Below are positions 16,139-20,674 of a DNA stretch of 20,674 bases, in pieces; within the stretch, counting starts at the first letter, position 1, and each line of letters begins with the position of its first letter. The notes beneath the pieces are model-generated. The model was given only the letters and a program-made list of their open reading frames with translations, searched no databases and had not been told where the DNA came from. The stretch comes from Rhizobium sp. Q54 (GTDB lineage Bacteria; Pseudomonadota; Alphaproteobacteria; Rhizobiales; Beijerinckiaceae): the NCBI GenBank assembly GCA_945901195.1, contig CAMDKB010000019.1, positions 1-20,674 of the forward strand, read 5' to 3'. The translations under genes and the position numbers were made by a program.

Positions 16139-17182
16139 TCAACGGAATGTGATACGGAATATCTTCTGCCACTCGTCCATATCAGCATCACCCTCTTCGG
16201 GCGTGAAAAACAGTCCCGTAAATCGCGTTCCATCCGGGATGAGCGCGGGATCCTTGGCCGGCACTTTTGGGTGCACAGGCAGGTAATCCTCGTCAGAAAA
16301 TATCTTTTGGCCATCCTGGGAAACCAGAAAGGACATAAAGAGCTTTGCCGCGTTGGGGTGCGGCGCGTTTTTCATGACTGACGATGTATTCATCGTGACC
16401 ATGGCTGGCGAGACCGCAAGCCACTTTACCGGAGCTGCCTTGCTGGCGCTGATCACGGCATGATGGTTGAACATGTTTATACCGATGGCGTATTCGCCCG
16501 CGATGACGCGATCCAGAACTTGCCGTGCGGCAACCTGCATGCCCGCGATGTCCTGCATGGCCAGCTTGCGCAAGAAATCCATCGCCTTGTCGCGCCCCAG
16601 ATGTTTGATCATCAGGCCCACAAAGCCAGGGCCAGCCGATGTCGACGGTGTTGCCCCCCACGCCATCTTGCCTTTCCATCTGGGATTGAGAAGATCCTCG
16701 TAACTCTTCGGCTCGTCGGCAGGCTTCACAAGATCAGTATTAACCGCCAGCGTATTTGTGAAGAAATTATTGGCGACCCAATAACCCTCCTTGTCGAATG
16801 TCTCAGGCGCAAAGGTTTTGGTTTCCTCCGGCAGCCATTTTTCCACCAGCCCCGCGCGCTTGAGCGGCACAGCCGTCGTCGTTCCATCAAAAACATCGCA
16901 ATTGACCTGACCGGCCTTGGCTTCGTTCATGATGCGCAAGCTGATATCGGACGCATTGGCCCTGATATAGCTGACCTTGATGCCATACTTCTTTTCAAAA
17001 GCTGCGACGACAGGCCGCACGACTTGCGGAATCGTCTGCACCGTATACCAGATGATTTCCTTCTCGGCTCTGGCCGCGGCGACAAGTCCATCGTCTTGCG
17101 CAAATACGCGCGATGTAAACATCGCGGGTACAGCCACACCGCCTGCAACGAATAGACGCCGCGAAATGCCATTGCTCTTCAT
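16139..17182 (-). CDS. Periplasmic ABC-type solute-binding protein (Fe3+/2-aminoethylphosphonate-like fold family)
   Basis: The 347-residue extracellular solute-binding protein carries an N-terminal twin-arginine-like signal (SRRLFVAGGVAVPAM) ending near VFAQ|DDG. The mature part starts with LVAAARAEKEIIWYTVQ and has KKYGIKVSYIRA, LAVNTDLVKPADEPKSYEDLLNPRWKGKMAW, and NAAKLFMSFLVSQDGQKIF. These are standard for family 1 iron/polyamine/phosphonate binding proteins (AfuA, FbpA, PhnS relatives). Start is ATG 17182 with GGAGG five bases before; an ATG four codons upstream overlaps that site and is less likely. No permease or ATPase gene lies beside it, which is unusual for an ABC transporter. It is 16 bases downstream of an enolase-superfamily gene, so its ligand is probably that enzyme's substrate, an organic or sugar acid, rather than iron. 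This is inference. Confidence 0.88.
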   Translation of the reverse strand: MKSNGISRRLFVAGGVAVPAMFTSRVFAQDDGLVAAARAEKEIIWYTVQTIPQVVRPVVAAFEKKYGIKVSYIRANASDISLRIMNEAKAGQVNCDVFDGTTTAVPLKRAGLVEKWLPEETKTFAPETFDKEGYWVANNFFTNTLAVNTDLVKPADEPKSYEDLLNPRWKGKMAWGATPSTSAGPGFVGLMIKHLGRDKAMDFLRKLAMQDIAGMQVAARQVLDRVIAGEYAIGINMFNHHAVISASKAAPVKWLAVSPAMVTMNTSSVMKNAPHPNAAKLFMSFLVSQDGQKIFSDEDYLPVHPKVPAKDPALIPDGTRFTGLFFTPEEGDADMDEWQKIFRITFR

Positions 17183-17198
17183 GATCGCCTCCATTCAC

Positions 17199-18392
17199 TT
17201 ATACTTTGGCGGGATGAGCGCGCACCGCGTCTTCATTGATGGCGCTGCCCCAGCCGGGTCCTGCTGGAAGAATGAGATCGCCCTTGTCTATAACATAGGG
17301 CACAGTCAACATTTCATTGCGCCAAGGCACTTCATCGACATCGAGTTCAAAGATGCGGAAGTTCGGTATGGCGGCGCAGAAATGCGCTGCGATCAAAGTG
17401 GACAGCGGCCCATTGAAATTATGGGATGCGACATTGACTTCATAGGTTTCGCACATCGCTGCCATGCGCAGGCTTTCCGGCATTCCGTTATATTGCACGT
17501 CAATGATGGCGACATCGGCGGCATTCGCTTCAAGGTATGGCTTTAGCGCCCGTCTTCCCAGAACAGCTTCAAGCGATGCAATGGGGATCGATGTTGATTG
17601 CCGGATAGCCGCGAGCGCGCCGGGCTCATACATATCGAATTCGAGCCAGGTGAGATCGTACTCCTCGAGTGCTCGCGCAAAACGCTTGTAGCCTTCTGCC
17701 TTGTAATTGAAATTGAGATCAATCATCAGGCCCATATCCGAACCACCGCCTTCGCGCAGCGCGGCCATCTGCGCACGCGCTGCGTTGATGAGATGTGGCT
17801 CCACATTCAGTTCCGGTTGTCCATCGCCGCCACGCGCCGACCCTGGCGCATACATGCGTCCGCCCTTGTCATCGAACAACAGAAGATTTGTTTTCAACGC
17901 ACGGAAACCGCGCTGTTTTGCTTCCTTCGCGGCGCTTCGCAAATCCGCGAGGGAACGCACGGCAGGCGCATCGATCAGCTTGTTATCGAACATGTCAGCG
18001 TTGCGTGCACGCACCACGCCGCAGCGCGACCAATAGCAATGCAGGCGCGTACGCAAGGCGCCACCTAGCAATTCATACACAGGAATGTTGAGGGCTCGCG
18101 CCTTGATATCAAGACAGGCATTAACGACGGGAGCCAGCGCATGGCTCATGATGCCGCCAGCCACAGGCCTCGCGTGCGCTACAAGCTGAGCTTCAATAGC
18201 CGACACATTGCGTGCGTCCTGCCCTTTCAGACTTTCGCACAAGGTGGTGACAATGGCTGTCAGTCCCTTTCGCCCGCGCGCCTCATTATATTCGCCCCAG
18301 CCAACAAGGCCTTCATCCGTGATGATCTTGAGAAAGGAATATGTATCCCAGCCCGCATCCGCGTGGAGAATTTCAAATCCCGTGATTTTCAT
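17199..18392 (-). CDS. Enolase-superfamily enzyme, mandelate racemase/muconate lactonizing type
   Basis: The 397-residue enzyme has an N-terminal capping domain (DTYSFLKIITDEGLVGWGEY) and a TIM-barrel domain announced by ALNIPVYELLGG (100-111). Likely active-site residues are Lys-167 (GFRALKTNL), metal ligands Asp-225 (MIDLNFNY), Glu-251 (WLEFD) and Glu-275 (IASLEA), and an Asp-298/His-324 dyad (IIDVQYNG, ASHNFNGP). That set matches the mandelate racemase subgroup, which abstracts the alpha proton of a carboxylate; members are acid-sugar dehydratases, racemases or cycloisomerases. The specific reaction cannot be fixed. ATG 18392 follows GGGAGGAAAT, which rules out a longer frame starting 43 codons upstream. 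It heads a unit with a solute-binding protein and an acyl-CoA synthetase, and begins after the terminator of the gentisate dioxygenase unit. Confidence 0.88.
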   Translation of the reverse strand: MKITGFEILHADAGWDTYSFLKIITDEGLVGWGEYNEARGRKGLTAIVTTLCESLKGQDARNVSAIEAQLVAHARPVAGGIMSHALAPVVNACLDIKARALNIPVYELLGGALRTRLHCYWSRCGVVRARNADMFDNKLIDAPAVRSLADLRSAAKEAKQRGFRALKTNLLLFDDKGGRMYAPGSARGGDGQPELNVEPHLINAARAQMAALREGGGSDMGLMIDLNFNYKAEGYKRFARALEEYDLTWLEFDMYEPGALAAIRQSTSIPIASLEAVLGRRALKPYLEANAADVAIIDVQYNGMPESLRMAAMCETYEVNVASHNFNGPLSTLIAAHFCAAIPNFRIFELDVDEVPWRNEMLTVPYVIDKGDLILPAGPGWGSAINEDAVRAHPAKV

Positions 18393-18470
18393 ATTTCCTC
18401 CCGGGCGTTCCGCCACTGTCTTCTCGGCCAAAGCGCAACCAGAGCTGGGGCAGTCTAGTAACAGCGCTGG

Positions 18471-18511
18471 AAAAAAGCGATCCCGGAGAGCGGGGGCGCC
18501 GCTTCCGGGAT
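18471..18511 (-). terminator. Strong intrinsic terminator after gentisate dioxygenase
   Basis: ATCCCGGAGAGCGG (18480-18493) pairs with CCGCTTCCGGGAT (18499-18511), a 13-pair GC-rich stem with one bulged base and a five-base loop. On the minus strand it is followed by CGCTTTTTTCC, a run of six U. This is a textbook Rho-independent terminator about 40 bases past the dioxygenase stop. It separates that unit from the enolase-superfamily gene, so the latter needs its own promoter in 18393-18470. Confidence 0.9.
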
Positions 18512-18551
18512 GATAGTCCAACGGGCTTGCGTCCGGAACGGCCAGAATATT

Positions 18552-19598
18552 TTACCGGCGTTCCTCGCGATAGATCGCAAGCTTCTCCTGCGCACTGCGG
18601 TCGGAGAATGTGAATATGATTGCATCCTTCGATGCCCGCATCCGCCGCCAATGCCAGCTTGGGATGCCCACGACATCGCTTTCACCGCAGGTGAATGTCT
18701 TGCCGCCAGCCTCGATCTCGACTTCCCCTTCCACGACGATCATCGTCTGGCCGTCGGTGCAACGCATTTCCTTGGTTTCAAAACCTTTGGGAAGATGCGT
18801 CAGCCAGGCCGCAATCAGTGGCATTGGCCAGCCGCCTGTCAGCGGATTGGTGTAGCGCAGGGCGTGACCACGATGAGCGTCCGGCTTGTCGGCGCCAGCC
18901 ACCGTCATCAAGGCAGGGCGTGCGATCGAATATTTGTAATTGAAGATCGGCGTGGTCGCGCCGAATGGTGATTGTGCATCGAACGGCGCCATGTTGGAGG
19001 CCCAGCGCGCGTCGCTTTCGCCTTCCTTCTTCTGGACCATCTGCATCTTGTCGTTGGAATGCTCGCTGAAGGCAGTCTCGAAGAAATTGATGATGTGCAG
19101 ATCAAGCCCATCGACCCAGATCACGGGCTTGTCCTGATTTTGCCCGTGGTCATGCCAGGCCCAGTTCGGCGTGATGACAAAATCGCCACGATTCATGGAC
19201 GTGCGCTCGCCAGCGACGGCTGTGTAGCCCATGCTGCCTTCCAGCACGAAGCGCAGCGCGGAAGCTGTATGCCTGTGCGCTGCAGCAATTTCGCCGGGCA
19301 GGATGAGCTGCATGCCCGAATACATGGTGGCGGTGATACGCGAGCCGCCGGGCATGCCGGGGTTTTCGAACACGAGAACGCGGCGCTCGGCTTCTTCAGC
19401 CGTGAGCAGGCCACCGGCTTCCATCAGCAATTCGCGCGTGGGGCCAAATTTCCACTGATGCGGCACAAACTTGCTCTTGGGCTCGGGCGGCACAAGCCCT
19501 TTCAGCGCTTCCCAGAGGGGAGCGAGATTCTGCGGTGCGATCTTGTCATAAAATTTCTGGCGGTCTTTGCTGGGGGTGTCTGCGAAAGCGACGGACAT
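18552..19598 (-). CDS. gtdA: Gentisate 1,2-dioxygenase (bicupin)
   Basis: The 348-residue ring-cleaving dioxygenase of the bicupin family would open gentisate (2,5-dihydroxybenzoate) to maleylpyruvate with Fe(II) and O2. The N-terminal region has PLWEALKGLVPPEP, typical of the family. The first cupin shows AAAHRHTASALRFVLEG (His-108, His-110) and WAWHDHG (His-149, His-151), the expected iron ligands. A NPLTGG segment joins to the second cupin (MIVVEGEVEIEAGG, VVGIPSWHW). Length matches the family. ATG 19598 follows CAGGAG at six bases, so a 21-codon upstream extension is rejected. It is third in the unit after a transhydroxylase-like large and iron-sulfur subunit and ends at a strong terminator. 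Maleylpyruvate isomerase and fumarylpyruvate hydrolase are not in the window. A related substrate such as a substituted gentisate or salicylate is possible. Confidence 0.88.
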   Translation of the reverse strand: MSVAFADTPSKDRQKFYDKIAPQNLAPLWEALKGLVPPEPKSKFVPHQWKFGPTRELLMEAGGLLTAEEAERRVLVFENPGMPGGSRITATMYSGMQLILPGEIAAAHRHTASALRFVLEGSMGYTAVAGERTSMNRGDFVITPNWAWHDHGQNQDKPVIWVDGLDLHIINFFETAFSEHSNDKMQMVQKKEGESDARWASNMAPFDAQSPFGATTPIFNYKYSIARPALMTVAGADKPDAHRGHALRYTNPLTGGWPMPLIAAWLTHLPKGFETKEMRCTDGQTMIVVEGEVEIEAGGKTFTCGESDVVGIPSWHWRRMRASKDAIIFTFSDRSAQEKLAIYREERR

Positions 19599-19632
19599 GG
19601 CCTGCTCCTGGGATGCGAAAGGTGTTGTAATG

Positions 19633-19661
19633 ATATTATCGGGCGGCGTGGACGGGGGCAA
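19633..19661 (-). promoter_or_regulatory. Candidate internal promoter for gentisate dioxygenase
   Basis: Read on the minus strand, TTGCCC (19656-19661) and TAATAT (19633-19638) lie 17 bases apart, each matching four of six consensus positions. The implied start site near 19626 would leave about 28 bases before the dioxygenase ATG. It is in the 71-base gap after the iron-sulfur gene, so the dioxygenase may be transcribed both from here and by readthrough. Consensus match only. Confidence 0.35.
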
Positions 19662-19669
19662 CCGCTACC

Positions 19670-20509
19670 CTAAACCCTGATTTCGCCCAAACTCAGGCTG
19701 TCCTTTAACTCCACCGGAACAGTTTTCCTGGTCCTGCCGGCAGATTCAATTTCCAGCGAATAGACCCCGGAATTTTCCGGCAAACGGTCGAATTTGAAGT
19801 CGCCATAATTGTCGCTCTTCAATTCCGCGATCGCCTTGCCATCCTTGACCAGGCGAAGGCTCGCCCCTTCCAGGCATTCGACACGACCACTGGCTTCAAA
19901 CGACAAGGTTCCCGCGATAAACGCGGTCGAATAACGCCAGAGGTTCTTGTAGTAAACGCGAGGCTTGGCGTTCAGCTCCGGCTTCATGACTTCCAGCTTT
20001 TCTTCGCGCACGCGCTGCGCCATCGCAGCGTCGTCGCACTTCACAGTCTGGAAAGCGCCGGTCGGGCAGACCTGCGATGCGCGCGTCTTGCCCCAGCCGC
20101 CATCAATGAGATGCGCGTCAAAATTCCAGTGCTGGGGCACCTGCAGCTCTTCATTCCACCAGATATGTCCGTAAGGACAGGCATCCACAAGCTGCTTCTG
20201 CCCCTTGCCTTTCACCGGATCAATCATCACGATGCCATCGTCGCGTTTCTTGATCGCGCCGCTCGTATCAGCTTTCATGCACGGCGCATCATCGCAATGA
20301 TTGCAGACTGTCGGCACATAGGCGATGTCGAGGTAGGGCGATTGCCCCCTCTCCTTCTGCAATATGTTGATCCATTTATGCCCGTGCTTCTGCATGGGCG
20401 CTGAATAGCCCGGCCAGTCATTGCCGACATATTCGTCCATTGTCGCCAGCGTGCAGAGATTGCAATTGGTGCATTCGGCAACGTCGATAACTACATTCCA
20501 CTTGGACAT
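19670..20509 (-). CDS. Iron-sulfur subunit of a molybdopterin hydroxylase/transhydroxylase (pyrogallol transhydroxylase or resorcinol hydroxylase small-subunit type)
   Basis: The 279-residue DmsB-like electron-transfer subunit strongly recalls the beta subunit of pyrogallol-phloroglucinol transhydroxylase: ECTNCNLC, then DEYVGNDWPGYSAPMQKHGHKW, ILQKERG, the VCNHCDDAPC block, DACPYGHIWWNEE, and EVMKPELNAKPRVYYKNLWRY. A C-terminal beta-sandwich domain (about 205-279, GDFKFDRLPENSGVYSLEIE) resembles the Cna-B/carboxypeptidase-regulatory-like domain known at the same place in that enzyme. Likely cluster cysteines are 13, 16, 19, 69, 72, 77, 111 and 148. Position 23 is Thr where relatives have Cys, and the usual CxxC before AHL is replaced by HWNFD. 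ATG 20509 follows CAGGAAAA. It lies 24 bases downstream of its presumed large subunit, with no signal peptide, so the complex is probably cytoplasmic. Confidence 0.85.
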   Translation of the reverse strand: MSKWNVVIDVAECTNCNLCTLATMDEYVGNDWPGYSAPMQKHGHKWINILQKERGQSPYLDIAYVPTVCNHCDDAPCMKADTSGAIKKRDDGIVMIDPVKGKGQKQLVDACPYGHIWWNEELQVPQHWNFDAHLIDGGWGKTRASQVCPTGAFQTVKCDDAAMAQRVREEKLEVMKPELNAKPRVYYKNLWRYSTAFIAGTLSFEASGRVECLEGASLRLVKDGKAIAELKSDNYGDFKFDRLPENSGVYSLEIESAGRTRKTVPVELKDSLSLGEIRV

Positions 20510-20533
20510 CGTCTTTTCCTGTCTCGCTCGCGC

Positions 20534-20674
20534 TTATTTGGCTGGCTCAAGAACCTGCGCAACTTGCGCTGGCTTGGCCTTGGGCTCCATTTTCGCGAAC
20601 ACTTCGGACATGAATTCGGTTTTGCCATCCCACTTCACGATTTCCACCAACGCATTGGCGCCTGCGAGCGAGTG
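20534..20674 (-). CDS. Molybdopterin oxidoreductase large subunit, C-terminal fragment (cut by window edge)
   Basis: The last 46 residues of a protein enter from the right edge, ending in TAA. They read HSLAGANALVEIVKWDGKTE and FMSEVFAKMEP, then a Pro/Ala/Lys-rich tail. The ALVEIVKWDG stretch resembles the extreme C-terminus of DMSO-reductase family large subunits. The position 24 bases ahead of a transhydroxylase-type iron-sulfur subunit makes this the expected catalytic partner, carrying a bis-molybdopterin cofactor. That identity rests mainly on gene order; too little is visible to judge cofactor ligands or substrate. Confidence 0.6.
   Translation of the reverse strand, partial: HSLAGANALVEIVKWDGKTEFMSEVFAKMEPKAKPAQVAQVLEPAK

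Noticed and set aside
18393..18470. Promoter for the enolase-superfamily gene
   Set aside because: One must exist after the strong terminator, but I found no -35/-10 pair with acceptable sequence and spacing, so none is annotated.

Overview
The window looks like chromosomal DNA of an alphaproteobacterium. The basis is a UvrD/PcrA helicase with a C-terminal KOW/Tudor-like tail, a TadG-type pilus protein with a von Willebrand A domain, an IS30-family transposase tail, and GC-rich coding sequence dominated by oxidative catabolism of small acids and aromatics. The genus cannot be fixed from the sequence alone.

Layout. At the left edge (1-222) is the 3' end of an IS30-family insertion sequence that has cut a periplasmic two-domain rhodanese gene (223-894, minus) inside its second domain. 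Upstream of that gene on the same strand are an FAD-linked D-lactate dehydrogenase/glycolate-oxidase type enzyme (980-2383) and a DUF924 protein (2405-2947). A five-helix membrane protein (3013-3621) diverges from these. Then comes uvrD (3758-6202, plus), which converges on a tadG-like gene (6275-7685, minus) broken by two single-base frameshifts and closed by a clear intrinsic terminator.

The right two thirds is a catabolic region. A MOFRL-type glycerate kinase (7846-9099, minus) diverges from a plus-strand operon of hyuA, hyuB and a short-chain dehydrogenase (9308-13892), which are the two subunits of a hydantoinase/oxoprolinase/acetone-carboxylase family enzyme plus an oxidoreductase. The hyuA start is overlapped by an 18-codon ORF that has a much stronger ribosome binding site. 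This operon converges on a minus-strand unit, transcribed from 18392 to 14006, of an enolase-superfamily acid-sugar dehydratase/racemase, a lone periplasmic solute-binding protein and an ADP-forming type acyl-CoA synthetase. Together these suggest capture of an organic acid, its dehydration or isomerisation, and activation to a CoA thioester.

At the right edge is another minus-strand unit, entering the window at 20674: the tail of a large subunit inferred to be a molybdopterin enzyme, its iron-sulfur partner of the pyrogallol-phloroglucinol transhydroxylase/resorcinol hydroxylase type, and a bicupin gentisate 1,2-dioxygenase. It ends at a strong intrinsic terminator (18471-18511). The most interesting proposal here is that a molybdenum-type ring hydroxylase or transhydroxylase is co-transcribed with an aerobic ring-cleaving dioxygenase. 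Its iron-sulfur subunit appears to have lost, as a set, all four cysteines of one cluster and keeps exactly eight, enough for two [4Fe-4S] clusters.

No tRNA, rRNA or CRISPR array was seen. No gene-free stretch exceeds about 300 bases.
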